A stretch of DNA of 64,000 nt, taken from NCBI GenBank assembly GCA_964466115.1, contig CAYXMH010000005.1:1-64000 (forward strand), read 5' to 3'. Shown here piece by piece: positions 1 through 6,567 of the stretch; position 1 is the first letter of the stretch, and every line of letters starts with the position of its first letter. The notes beneath the pieces are model-generated. The model did not search any database. It was not told the origin of the DNA and saw only the letters and a program-made list of their open reading frames with translations. The position numbers were made by a program, and so were the translations under genes. Source of the stretch: Pseudolysobacter sp964466115. Lineage in GTDB: Bacteria; Pseudomonadota; Gammaproteobacteria; Xanthomonadales; Rhodanobacteraceae.

Positions 1-1
1 C

Positions 2-391
2 TTCCTCCCCTGGACCTTGGTTCGCAGGGGTTTGAAGAAGCAGGTCAGCACGCCGTTCGACGCGCCGCAGGAGTTCCTGGACGAGGCCCGCCGCGAAAAG
101 TTGATCAAGGCTGCCGCACAGGACACCGCGTTGATGCGTGCGCTCGGTCTGGCACATCACTGGCAGCGGCTGATGGACGAGGGGCGGTTTACTTCGATCA
201 CCGAGATCGCCGAGGCAGAGGGACTCGATCTCGGTCGAGCCAGCCGGATCGCACGATTGGCGCAATTGGCTCCAGACATTGTGGAAGCCTGCATCACTGG
301 CGTGGCAGCGCACTTGACGTTTGAAAGCGTCGGGCGACGCGCCAACCCCCTGCGATGGGACGAGCAGCGCGAACGTCTGCGGTTCCGGTGA
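2..391 (+). CDS. Mobile-element HTH protein, C-terminal part (partial at left edge)
   Basis: The reading frame is open to the left edge of the window, so the 5' end is probably missing; a TTG at 17 is the first internal start but has no convincing ribosome site. The central part (EIAEAEGLDLGRASRIARLA) reads as a helix-turn-helix. It is followed by LAPDIVEACITG and a WDEQRERL tail. This order, a basic RRG segment, then an HTH, APDIVEAI and W-EQR near the C terminus, is what I recall from small proteins encoded beside DUF2924 and serine-recombinase genes in phages and integrative elements. No enzymatic role is claimed. Its TGA abuts the opposing stop of the next gene, forming TGATCA with no spacer. 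It supports the view that the first 2 kb belong to an integrated element. Confidence 0.55.
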   Translation, partial: FLPWTLVRRGLKKQVSTPFDAPQEFLDEARREKLIKAAAQDTALMRALGLAHHWQRLMDEGRFTSITEIAEAEGLDLGRASRIARLAQLAPDIVEACITGVAAHLTFESVGRRANPLRWDEQRERLRFR

Positions 392-613
392 TCAACCGGC
401 GCAGCAACTCCCCTTACCGCGCTCCTGAATCGGCGGGCACGGCACGGTGCCGTAGGAGCAGTACACGCAGCAGTCTCCCTGCTTGGGCTTGAGTACGGCG
501 TGACACTGCTCGCACTCGTAGAACCACTGGCAGGCGTCTGTGGGCATCGTCTCGGTCTTGGCGTGGCCGCACTCGGGGCAAGTCAACGTCGACTCCAAGA
601 TCACGGCAGTCAC
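392..613 (-). CDS. GDCCVxC-motif small cysteine-rich protein of the mer module
   Basis: A 73-residue protein with a CPECGH zinc-ribbon-like pair near residue 12, a CEQC pair near residue 34, and the block GDCCVYCSYGTVPCPP (about residues 46-61), ending in CC. The GDCCVxCSYG block defines a small family found in heavy-metal operons, some members being selenoproteins. Here all positions are ordinary Cys codons with no internal TGA. It probably binds Hg(II) or another soft metal in the cytoplasm; that role is inferred from cysteine content and context. Its GTG start overlaps the merP stop (GTGA), so it is the last gene of the merTP operon and likely translationally coupled. Confidence 0.75.
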   Translation of the reverse strand: MTAVILESTLTCPECGHAKTETMPTDACQWFYECEQCHAVLKPKQGDCCVYCSYGTVPCPPIQERGKGSCCAG

Positions 614-894
614 TTTGCACTCCCCACCACGGTCGACGGATAACCAGCATCCTTGGTGGCGCGCTTGAGGGCTTCGGCGTTGGTCTTCGCATCATCGAAT
701 GTCACCTTGGCTTCGCGGCTGTCCAGATTCACGTCGGTCGTGCTGACGCCCGATACCTTGGTCAGCGCCTTCTTGACCGTGATCGGGCAGGTGGCGCAGT
801 TCATGCCGGGCACGGACAGAGTGACGGTCTGGGTCGCTGCCCACAAGGGCGAGGCGAAGGCGGCAAATGTGGCCAGCGTAATGAGCTTCTTCAT
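610..894 (-). CDS. merP: Periplasmic mercuric ion-binding protein MerP
   Basis: A 94-residue protein with a signal peptide (MKKLITLATFAAFASPLWA) and one HMA fold carrying the metal motif GMNCATC. The two cysteines bind Hg(II) in the periplasm and pass it to MerT. Length and the MNCxTCP context are typical of MerP. The start has a good ribosome site (AAGGAAG) and lies 12 bases after merT. It is expressed with merT from the MerR-controlled promoter at 1282-1312. A copper-chaperone-like HMA protein is the alternative, but adjacency to merT and merR makes MerP much more likely. Confidence 0.93.
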   Translation of the reverse strand: MKKLITLATFAAFASPLWAATQTVTLSVPGMNCATCPITVKKALTKVSGVSTTDVNLDSREAKVTFDDAKTNAEALKRATKDAGYPSTVVGSAK

Positions 895-906
895 GACAAC
901 TTCCTT

Positions 907-1275
907 TCAGTAGAACCAGGGCGCGATAAGCGGGAACCCGAGCGCGAGAATCACCAACGCCACTACGGTCCAGAACAGCACCCTGTAGCTGCGGTTGACC
1001 GATGGAAGCGCGCAGACCTGCCCCGGTGCGCAATCCGTGGCCGGTCGCCAGATGCGGCGGTAAGCGAAGAAGAGCGCCACCACCGCCGCGCCGATGAACA
1101 GAGGCTGGTAGGGTTCGAGCAGCGTCAAGTTGCTGATCCACGCGCCGGAAACGCCGAGCGTGATCAACACCAACGGGCCGAGGCAGCAGGTGGAGGCGAG
1201 GATGGCGGCAAGCCCGCCAGTCAACAGCGCGCCGCGTCCGCCGCCTTGAGTTTCTGTTGGTCGATCTGTTTTCAT
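907..1275 (-). CDS. merT: Mercuric transport protein MerT
   Basis: A 122-residue inner-membrane protein with three predicted transmembrane segments. It has the vicinal cysteine pair STCCLGPL in the first helix and a second pair, CAPGQVC, in the cytoplasmic loop between helices two and three, both diagnostic of MerT. It imports Hg(II) delivered by MerP; normally the ion is then reduced by MerA, but no merA is present here. The ATG at 1275-1273 lies about where transcription should begin from the -10 TAAGCT (1287-1282), so the message may be leaderless. No Shine-Dalgarno sequence precedes it and no better internal start is obvious. Confidence 0.93.
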   Translation of the reverse strand: MKTDRPTETQGGGRGALLTGGLAAILASTCCLGPLVLITLGVSGAWISNLTLLEPYQPLFIGAAVVALFFAYRRIWRPATDCAPGQVCALPSVNRSYRVLFWTVVALVILALGFPLIAPWFY

Positions 1276-1281
1276 AGGTTA

Positions 1282-1312
1282 AGCTTACTTCCGTACTTAA
1301 GTACGGAGTCAA
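1282..1312 (-). promoter_or_regulatory. MerR-controlled merT promoter/operator
   Basis: On the minus strand: -35 TTGACT (1312-1307), a 19-bp spacer, -10 TAAGCT (1287-1282). The spacer contains the perfect 16-bp palindrome CCGTACTTAAGTACGG (1291-1306). The overlong 19-bp spacer with the operator between the hexamers is the hallmark of MerR-family promoters, and the sequence closely follows the Tn501-type mer promoter as I remember it. MerR bound here would repress without Hg(II) and untwist the DNA to activate with it. merR diverges 6 bases beyond. Confidence 0.92.
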
Positions 1313-1317
1313 GTGCC

Positions 1318-1725
1318 ATGAGCGAACCACCTGAAACACTGACCATCGGCGTCCTGGCCGATGCCGCCGGGGTCAACGTCGAGACGATCCGCTTCTATCA
1401 GCGCAAGGGCCTGATGCAGGAGCCTGACCGGCCTCTAGGCGGCATCCGTCGTTACGGGGGGCCGGATCTGGCACGCGTGCGCTTCATCAAATCGGCCCAG
1501 CGACTGGGCTTCAGCCTGGACGAGATCGCGGACTTGCTGAAGTTGGAGGATGGATCGCATTGCACCGAGGCCCGCGAGCAGGCCGAGCGCAAGCTGGCCG
1601 ATGTGCGTGACCGGCTTGCCGACCTGCGTCGAATCGAAGTCGCGCTGCAAGGGCTCGTCGTGCGTTGCTGCGCCACGAGCGGACAGGTGCAGTGTCCGTT
1701 AATCGCCGCTTTGCAGGCGGCGTGA
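1318..1725 (+). CDS. merR: Mercury-responsive transcriptional regulator MerR
   Basis: A 135-residue MerR-family regulator. The N-terminal winged HTH begins LTIGVLADAAGVNVETIRFY (around residues 8-27), followed by the dimerisation helix. Three Hg(II)-ligand cysteines are placed as in mer regulators: one in GSHCTEAREQ, and those in the C-terminal loop VVRCCATSGQVQCPLIAAL. The ATG at 1318 is chosen because it aligns with known MerR starts; an upstream in-frame extension would cross the operator. It is transcribed divergently from merTP and controls the shared operator, probably also its own expression. Confidence 0.93.
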   Translation: MSEPPETLTIGVLADAAGVNVETIRFYQRKGLMQEPDRPLGGIRRYGGPDLARVRFIKSAQRLGFSLDEIADLLKLEDGSHCTEAREQAERKLADVRDRLADLRRIEVALQGLVVRCCATSGQVQCPLIAALQAA

Positions 1726-1961
1726 GGCGTCCAAACTGGCCCGTCTCCGCTCTCGGTCGCCGACGCCTGAGCAGACGAAAACCGCAACCGATAGCCCTCA
1801 CCTCCCCGAAAACAGCCGACGTCGGCACTTGGACGGTCAAGAGGCCAGCAGAGAGCGGAGAGAGAAAAACCGCTACGTCGAGGCTGCGGGTCGGCGGTTC
1901 GGCAAGGGTGCGGTCAAGAGGCAGGTGCCCGAAACCGCGCCAACACTGGCGTTCCGGGCAG
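1726..1961. other. Non-coding element edge between merR and ssrA
   Basis: No convincing gene. It contains the perfect 12-bp palindrome GCCGACGTCGGC (1815-1826) and a 12-bp direct repeat CGGTCAAGAGGC at 1834-1845 and 1911-1922. Because ssrA 3' ends are frequent integration targets and the left neighbour is a mobile-element gene, this stretch is a candidate element terminus with recombinase-binding sites. That is inference. Confidence 0.4.
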
Positions 1962-1993
1962 AAAAAAGCCCAACCGATAAGGGTTGGGCTTTG
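1962..1993 (-). terminator. Rho-independent terminator of ssrA
   Basis: Inverted repeat AGCCCAACC (1967-1975) / GGTTGGGCT (1982-1990) with a short loop, followed on the minus strand by a run of T (complement of AAAAAA at 1962-1967). It begins about 10 bases after the mature 3' end of tmRNA. Confidence 0.88.
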
Positions 1994-1999
1994 GGTAAA

Positions 2000-2348
2000 T
2001 GGTGGAGGCGGGGGGAATTGAACCCCCGTCCGAAAGTCCTAGGTACCTGGCGCTACATGCTTAGCATGGTCTTCATGTCACGACCGGGCACTCGACCCGC
2101 TAAGTGTTCCGACCGTCAGTCTGTGGTTTTAGACGTTGCCCGCCAGACGAGAGCAACGGCGATCCTATGATCATGACCCAAAACATCCACGAGCATAGGC
2201 ACAAGTGGGTTTGGGGCTTAGGCCTTAAGCGGCCAGTGCGTAGTTGTCGTCGTTGGCAACTAAAATTTGCAGCTGGTTTAACGAGGAAAGCTACCCCCTC
2301 GGCATGCTCCAAGTGACTTCGTAACCCTCGTCGAATCCGATCGCCCCC
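2000..2348 (-). ncRNA. ssrA: Transfer-messenger RNA (tmRNA)
   Basis: tmRNA rescues stalled ribosomes together with SmpB. The minus strand starts GGGGGCGATCGGATTCGACG and ends with a T-arm (GGTTCAATTCCC) and CGCCTCCACCA. The 5' GGGGGCG pairs with 3' CGCCTCC to form the 7-bp acceptor stem, with CCA encoded at 2002-2000. The tag reading frame encodes ANDDNYALAA followed by TAA (around 2230-2262), so the appended tag is A-ANDDNYALAA, which I recall as the Pseudomonas-type tag. Mature length is about 349 nt. smpB lies just upstream on the same strand. Confidence 0.97.
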
Positions 2349-2370
2349 GTAAAGTAGTTAGAACCCTTGC

Positions 2371-2400
2371 AGTATATGGAGGTTTGTTTGCGGGTCACAA
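2371..2400 (-). promoter_or_regulatory. Sigma-70-type promoter of ssrA
   Basis: Minus strand -35 TTGTGA (2400-2395), 18-bp spacer, -10 TATACT (2376-2371). The start would fall around 2364, about 16 nt before the mature 5' end, consistent with a precursor trimmed by RNase P. Confidence 0.6.
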
Positions 2401-2463
2401 GGTGTAAATGCTGAACCGGGGTGAAAAAGCCGCTTTTCGCACACGACGGCTTGATATGGCTTG

Positions 2464-2949
2464 CTAACCGACCGGGTTTTTCGCCCGCATCGTGCGCTGT
2501 TTTTCGCGGTTCCAGTCGCGTTCTTTTTCGCTGGCGCGTTTGTCGTGGTCCTTTTTGCCACGCGCCAGGCCAATCTCGAGCTTCACGCGGTTTTGTTTCC
2601 AATACATCGCGGTGGGTACCAGCGTGTAGCCTTTGCGTTCAACCGCACCTAAAAGGTGGGTGATTTCTTTGCGGTGCAGCAGCAGCTTGCGGGTGCGCCG
2701 GTCGTCGGCAACGACATGGGTCGATGCGCTGAGTAAGGGCGTAATTGTGGCGCCGAACAGAAAGATTTCGCCACCTTTGACAATGGCGTAGGCCTCGGCG
2801 ATCTGCGCGCGGCCGGCGCGTAGGCTCTTCACTTCCCAACCTTGCAGGGCGATACCGGCCTCGAAGCGCTCATCGATGTGGTAATCGTGGCGCGCGCGCT
2901 TGTTCAGCGCGATCGTGGTGTCTTTGGGTTTTTCCTTTGGTTTTGCCAT
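2464..2949 (-). CDS. smpB: SsrA-binding protein SmpB
   Basis: A 161-residue RNA-binding protein that delivers tmRNA to stalled ribosomes. It shows the family blocks NKRARHDYHIDERFEAGI, LQGWEVKSLRAGR and a GEIFLFGATITPL-like segment. The basic C-terminal tail (KKDHDKRASEKERDWNREK) enters the mRNA channel. I choose the ATG at 2949 (MAKPKEKPK) because it gives the normal N terminus; a start 24 bases upstream is possible. It is encoded on the same strand as its RNA partner ssrA, 115 bases upstream of it. Confidence 0.97.
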   Translation of the reverse strand: MAKPKEKPKDTTIALNKRARHDYHIDERFEAGIALQGWEVKSLRAGRAQIAEAYAIVKGGEIFLFGATITPLLSASTHVVADDRRTRKLLLHRKEITHLLGAVERKGYTLVPTAMYWKQNRVKLEIGLARGKKDHDKRASEKERDWNREKQRTMRAKNPVG

Positions 2950-3011
2950 GGTGATAATTAACGGGCTTTGCACTACTGTAAGGTCGATACGGGTTTTAGG
3001 GAAACGAATTC

Positions 3012-3443
3012 GTGATTCAAATTCATCGCCATGCGTTGGTGCGTTATAGCCCGGAACAAATGTTCGACTTGGTCAACGAGATTGAAGCCTACCCGAAACG
3101 CTTCGCTTGGTGTGCCGGCTCGAATGTACTGGAGCGCGCTGAGGATGCATTAACGGCACGCCTGGAGGTTCGATTGGCCGGGTTGGCGTACAGTTTTACC
3201 ACACGCAATCGCTTAGAGCGCCCACAACGCATTGAGATGGCTTTGATCGAGGGACCGTTTCGGCACTTGAGCGGACAATGGGAATTTCTGGCATTGGGTC
3301 AACAGGGCTGCAAAGTGATATTAAGATTGGATATCGATTTCTCCGGGAAACTGGGTGGATCGGCGTTGCGGTTGGGGTTTCAGAGCTTGGCCAGCCGCTT
3401 GGTCGATGATTTTTGCCGGCAGGCGGATTTGGCGTATGGCTGA
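3012..3443 (+). CDS. ratA: RatA/Coq10-like START-domain protein
   Basis: A 143-residue START/SRPBCC-fold protein. The opening IHRHALVRYSPEQMFDLVND-like segment and the core GLAYSFTTRNRL match the RatA family, homologous to mitochondrial Coq10. In E. coli it is described as blocking 70S association; a lipid or ubiquinone-handling role is also proposed. The GTG at 3012 is the start. Its stop overlaps rnfH by 8 bases, so the two are co-translated. Divergent from smpB, as in many gammaproteobacteria. Confidence 0.9.
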   Translation: MIQIHRHALVRYSPEQMFDLVNEIEAYPKRFAWCAGSNVLERAEDALTARLEVRLAGLAYSFTTRNRLERPQRIEMALIEGPFRHLSGQWEFLALGQQGCKVILRLDIDFSGKLGGSALRLGFQSLASRLVDDFCRQADLAYG

Positions 3444-3714
3444 AACACTGGAAGTGGAGGTGATCTACGTTGAGCCGGATCGGCAAATACGGCGAATGCT
3501 CAGCCTTGCCGTAGGCAGCACCGTGGCCGATGCGATCGCGGCTTCCGGCATCGAACGCGAGATTGGCGGTATCAATCCGGAGCGCATCGGCATCTTCAAC
3601 CAGCGCGTCAAACGCGACCAACGGTTGCAGGCGGGCGACCGCATTGAGATTTATCGCCCGCTGCTGGTGGATCCGAAACAGGCGCGGCGGATGCGGGCCA
3701 AAAAAACGCGTTAA
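3436..3714 (+). CDS. rnfH: RnfH/RatB ubiquitin-like family protein
   Basis: A 92-residue beta-grasp protein (PF03658 family). It begins MAETLEVEVIYVEPDRQ and contains the NQRVKRDQRLQAGDRIEIYRPL-type ending that resembles ThiS/MoaD folds but lacks a C-terminal GG. Function is uncertain; it is named after rnf operons but travels with ratA. The ATG at 3436 lies inside the end of ratA (ATGGCTGA overlap). Its TAA overlaps the opposing bamE stop in the tetranucleotide TTAA at 3711-3714, so the convergent genes have no intergenic space. Confidence 0.9.
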   Translation: MAETLEVEVIYVEPDRQIRRMLSLAVGSTVADAIAASGIEREIGGINPERIGIFNQRVKRDQRLQAGDRIEIYRPLLVDPKQARRMRAKKTR

Positions 3715-4130
3715 CCTTGCGACGGCCCTTTCTTCTTTTTATCGTCTGGGCGTTTTTCGTCTGGGTATTGACGTTTGTATTTGCGCGCCTCTTGAATCAA
3801 TTCATCGGGATTTTCGGCGAAATAATCGCCTTCGATGCGGGCCAAGGCGTCGTTTTCAAAATACAGGGTTAAATCTTTGGTCTCCATGGTGCGGCGACCG
3901 CGGCGGATGCTGGAAACGTAGTCCCAGCGATTTTGCTCGAACGGGCTGACCAAGGCCGGGGAGCCCATCACCAAGGTGACTTGGCGTTTGGTCATGCCGG
4001 GTTTGAGCGAATCCACCAGGTTTTTGCTCAGTAAATTGCCCTGTTGAACGTCGAGTTTATAAATGACGGCGCATCCGGACAGAAGAACGCCCGACAGGAT
4101 CGCGCACAATAAAGAAGGAAGCTTGATCAT
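3711..4130 (-). CDS. bamE: Outer membrane assembly lipoprotein BamE (SmpA/OmlA)
   Basis: A small lipoprotein of the BAM complex that inserts beta-barrel proteins into the outer membrane. It has a signal peptide ending in the lipobox LLSGC, followed by YKLDVQQGNLL and LKPGMTKRQVTLVMGSP, the conserved BamE core. The tail is highly charged (DEKRPDDKKKKG). I favour the ATG at 4130 for a compact signal peptide; an ATG at 4142 adds four residues. It is divergent from fur, with a double-hairpin repeat between them, the omlA-fur arrangement of xanthomonads. Confidence 0.95.
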   Translation of the reverse strand: MIKLPSLLCAILSGVLLSGCAVIYKLDVQQGNLLSKNLVDSLKPGMTKRQVTLVMGSPALVSPFEQNRWDYVSSIRRGRRTMETKDLTLYFENDALARIEGDYFAENPDELIQEARKYKRQYPDEKRPDDKKKKGPSQG

Positions 4131-4210
4131 CATCACATCCAAGCGCTAGCGCAAAGCGCCGAATGATACACTAGCTGCGCATCCGGATACGTTAAAAATA
4201 CGCAAGCTTT

Positions 4211-4273
4211 CGGGTGGGCCTTGGCCCACCGTGTTCTCATCGCGTAATTTCGGTGGGCCAAGGCCCACCCTAC
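4211..4273. repeat. GGTGGGC/GCCCACC double-hairpin repeat, copy 1
   Basis: Left arm GGGTGGGCCTTGGCCCACCG and right arm CGGTGGGCCAAGGCCCACCC are each a hairpin and are also inverse complements of each other, separated by about 19 bases; the element ends in CTAC. It occupies most of the bamE-fur intergenic space. Related copies are at 21315-21376, 25312-25367 and 57194-57278. Confidence 0.9.
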
Positions 4274-4289
4274 ACAGTGCAGGAACGAG

Positions 4290-4697
4290 ATGGAATCACA
4301 AGACCTTCGAAAAGTCGGGCTCAAAGTAACGCATCCGCGAATTCGGATTCTTGAGTTGCTAGAAACTTCCGGTTCTAAGCACATGACAGCGGAGGATATT
4401 TACCGCCAACTGTTAGAGCACGAAGACGATATTGGGCTGGCCACGGTTTATCGCGTGCTGACGCAATTTGAGGCCGCAGGTTTGGTGGTAAAACACAACT
4501 TCGAGGGTGGTCAGGCGGTGTACGAGCTGGACCATGGTAGGCATCACGATCACATGGTTGATATTGAAACCGGCAAGGTCATCGAGTTTGTGAATGAGGA
4601 TATTGAGCGTTTGCAGCGTGAGATTGCCGATAAACACGGCTATGTGCTGGAAGAGCATAATTTGGTGTTGTACGTGCGGCAAAAGAAAAACACTTAA
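4290..4697 (+). CDS. fur: Ferric uptake regulator Fur
   Basis: A 135-residue Fe(II)-dependent repressor. The N-terminal winged helix (DLRKVGLKVTHPRIRILELL, then TVYRVLTQFEAAGLV) is followed by the metal-binding and dimerisation domain with HHDHMVDIETGKVIEF. The C terminus lacks the CxxC pairs of some Fur proteins, like the shorter Pseudomonas/Xanthomonas forms. A good ribosome site (AGGAACGAG) precedes the ATG. No clear Fur box was identified in the short upstream region, which is mostly repeat. recN converges on it 15 bases downstream. Confidence 0.97.
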   Translation: MESQDLRKVGLKVTHPRIRILELLETSGSKHMTAEDIYRQLLEHEDDIGLATVYRVLTQFEAAGLVVKHNFEGGQAVYELDHGRHHDHMVDIETGKVIEFVNEDIERLQREIADKHGYVLEEHNLVLYVRQKKNT

Positions 4698-4712
4698 GAG
4701 CGTTACGGTGGG

Positions 4713-6389
4713 TTAATTTCGCGCTTGCGCACCTTCCAGCATTTGCCGTGCGTGCGCCAAAGTGGTTTTTGTTATATCAATGCCGCCGAGCATCCGCGCC
4801 AGCTCTTCACTGCGCGATTTTTGGTTCAAGGCAAGAATGCTGGTTTGCGTATTTCCAGTATTTGTGGATTTAGCCACCAACAAATGCTGATGGCCTTGCG
4901 CCGCCACTTGGGCCAAATGCGTGACGCACAGCACTTGGCGTTTGCTGCCTAGCCGGCGCAATTTTTGACCAACCACCTCAGCAATCGCACCGCCAATGCC
5001 CGAGTCCACCTCATCAAACACCATTGTGGATACATCGTCCAAACCGAACGCGGCGACTTCAATCGCAAGGCTGATGCGCGATAGCTCTCCGCCCGACGCG
5101 ACCTTACGCAGGGCTTTCAGCGGATGGCCCGCATTGGCGGTGACGAGAAACTCGGCGCGTTCATTGCCCAGTGCATCGGGATCGGTGCCGGATTGCGGAT
5201 CGAGCCTAATCTCGAATTGACCGCCGCCCATGCCAAGCTCACCGATCAGCGCAGTTACCTTGGTTGAGAGTTGCTGTGCTGCCAGCGTACGTGCACTCGA
5301 GAGTTGCGCCGCACTGATTGTGTAATCGGTTGCGATGGCTTCGCGCTCTTTGCGCAGCTTAACCAGCGTAACGGCAGCGCTCTGAAGCGCTTGTAGTTCT
5401 TCTTGTAAGGCGATCGCGCGCGCTTTCAAATCCGCCATCGGCACGCGGTGCTTGCGCGCCAACTCATGCAGCTTGCCAAGCTCAGTTTCGATGCGTTGCA
5501 GTTGTTCGGAATCAAGATCAATGGTGTTTTGGTAGCGCGTTAAGCTATCGGCCGCTTCGGTTAATTGAATATGGGCGGCATCGATCAATTCTTGAGCGGG
5601 TTGCAAGCGTGGGTCGATCTCGGCCAGGCGGGTAAGTTCGGTTTGCGCACGCGCCAGTTGGCGCAGCAGCGCCCATTCGCTTTCGCCGTCGAGCATTTCT
5701 ATCGCGCCGGCCGTGCCTTGAATCAATTGCCCGGCGTTGGTAAAGCGCTTGTGATCGGCGGTTAGTGCATCAAGTTGAGCCGGAGTCAGCGCGTGTTGCT
5801 CCAACTCGGCTAATTGGTGTTGAAGATAGGCTATGCGTTCGGCTTCGTCGGCGCCGTTCATTAAACGTTGTATGTCCTCATCGATGCTGCGCCAGCGTTT
5901 TGCGAGATCACCCACGTGCGCCAGCAACTGCGGATGATTTCCGTACGCATCGAGTAACGCCAATTGACTGGTGCGCTCCAACAAGGCTTGATGCTCGTGT
6001 TGGCCGTGGATTTCAACCAGACGTTCGCCGAGTGCACTCAGTTGACCCAAGGTGACCGGTCGGCCATTGATGTAGCACTTCGAGCTGCCTTCGGTGCGAA
6101 TCACTCGGCGCAGCTGGCATTGACCGTCGTCATCAAGAGCCTCTTCGCTCAACCAGGTTTTTGCCTGCGGCGCATCGGTGAGATCGAATTCCGCCACCAA
6201 CTCAGCGCGCTCGCACCCGTGCCGCACGCAGCCTGAATCGGCGCGCCCGCCGGTGAGCAGCAACAACGCATCGACCAGCAGCGACTTGCCGGCGCCGGTT
6301 TCGCCGGTGACCACGGTCAAACCCGCGCCAAAGGCGATTTCCGCCTTACCGACGATGGCGAAATCTTTTACGTAAAGAGAGATCAGCAT
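4713..6389 (-). CDS. recN: DNA repair protein RecN
   Basis: A 558-residue SMC-like ATPase acting in double-strand-break repair. Walker A is GETGAGKS (about residue 30). The centre is rich in coiled-coil heptads (residues about 150-370). The ABC signature VASGGELSRISLA and Walker B TMVFDEVDSGIGG follow. Length is normal for RecN. It is usually SOS-induced, but I did not find a recognisable LexA box upstream. Divergent from hrcA across about 180 bases. Confidence 0.97.
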   Translation of the reverse strand: MLISLYVKDFAIVGKAEIAFGAGLTVVTGETGAGKSLLVDALLLLTGGRADSGCVRHGCERAELVAEFDLTDAPQAKTWLSEEALDDDGQCQLRRVIRTEGSSKCYINGRPVTLGQLSALGERLVEIHGQHEHQALLERTSQLALLDAYGNHPQLLAHVGDLAKRWRSIDEDIQRLMNGADEAERIAYLQHQLAELEQHALTPAQLDALTADHKRFTNAGQLIQGTAGAIEMLDGESEWALLRQLARAQTELTRLAEIDPRLQPAQELIDAAHIQLTEAADSLTRYQNTIDLDSEQLQRIETELGKLHELARKHRVPMADLKARAIALQEELQALQSAAVTLVKLRKEREAIATDYTISAAQLSSARTLAAQQLSTKVTALIGELGMGGGQFEIRLDPQSGTDPDALGNERAEFLVTANAGHPLKALRKVASGGELSRISLAIEVAAFGLDDVSTMVFDEVDSGIGGAIAEVVGQKLRRLGSKRQVLCVTHLAQVAAQGHQHLLVAKSTNTGNTQTSILALNQKSRSEELARMLGGIDITKTTLAHARQMLEGAQARN

Positions 6390-6567
6390 GCGGTGCTATT
6401 GGAATCGTCAACTCGCGAAAACTAACATGGGTAAGGGTCAGCGCCAAGATCGGCCAGCATAAAACCTTGTTTTTCTCTAATATGGACCTATTGACCGTAG
6501 CATCGGCGGTTGTTAGCGTCCATACAAGATGCTATTCATTTTCGTTTAAGGTTTGCTACACGCACTC

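Noticed and set aside
692..1339. 215-codon open frame on the minus strand across merT and merP
   Set aside because: Out of frame with two clear mer proteins, Arg-rich shadow translation, and it would cover the mer promoter.
6513..6535. TTAGC-N13-GCTAT inverted motif upstream of hrcA, resembling CIRCE
   Set aside because: Only the outer half-site bases match; spacing and the inner ACTC/GAGT bases do not fit TTAGCACTC-N9-GAGTGCTAA.
6390..6567. Possible LexA box for recN
   Set aside because: No CTGT-N8-ACAG or TTAG-N6-TACTA type site found in the divergent region.
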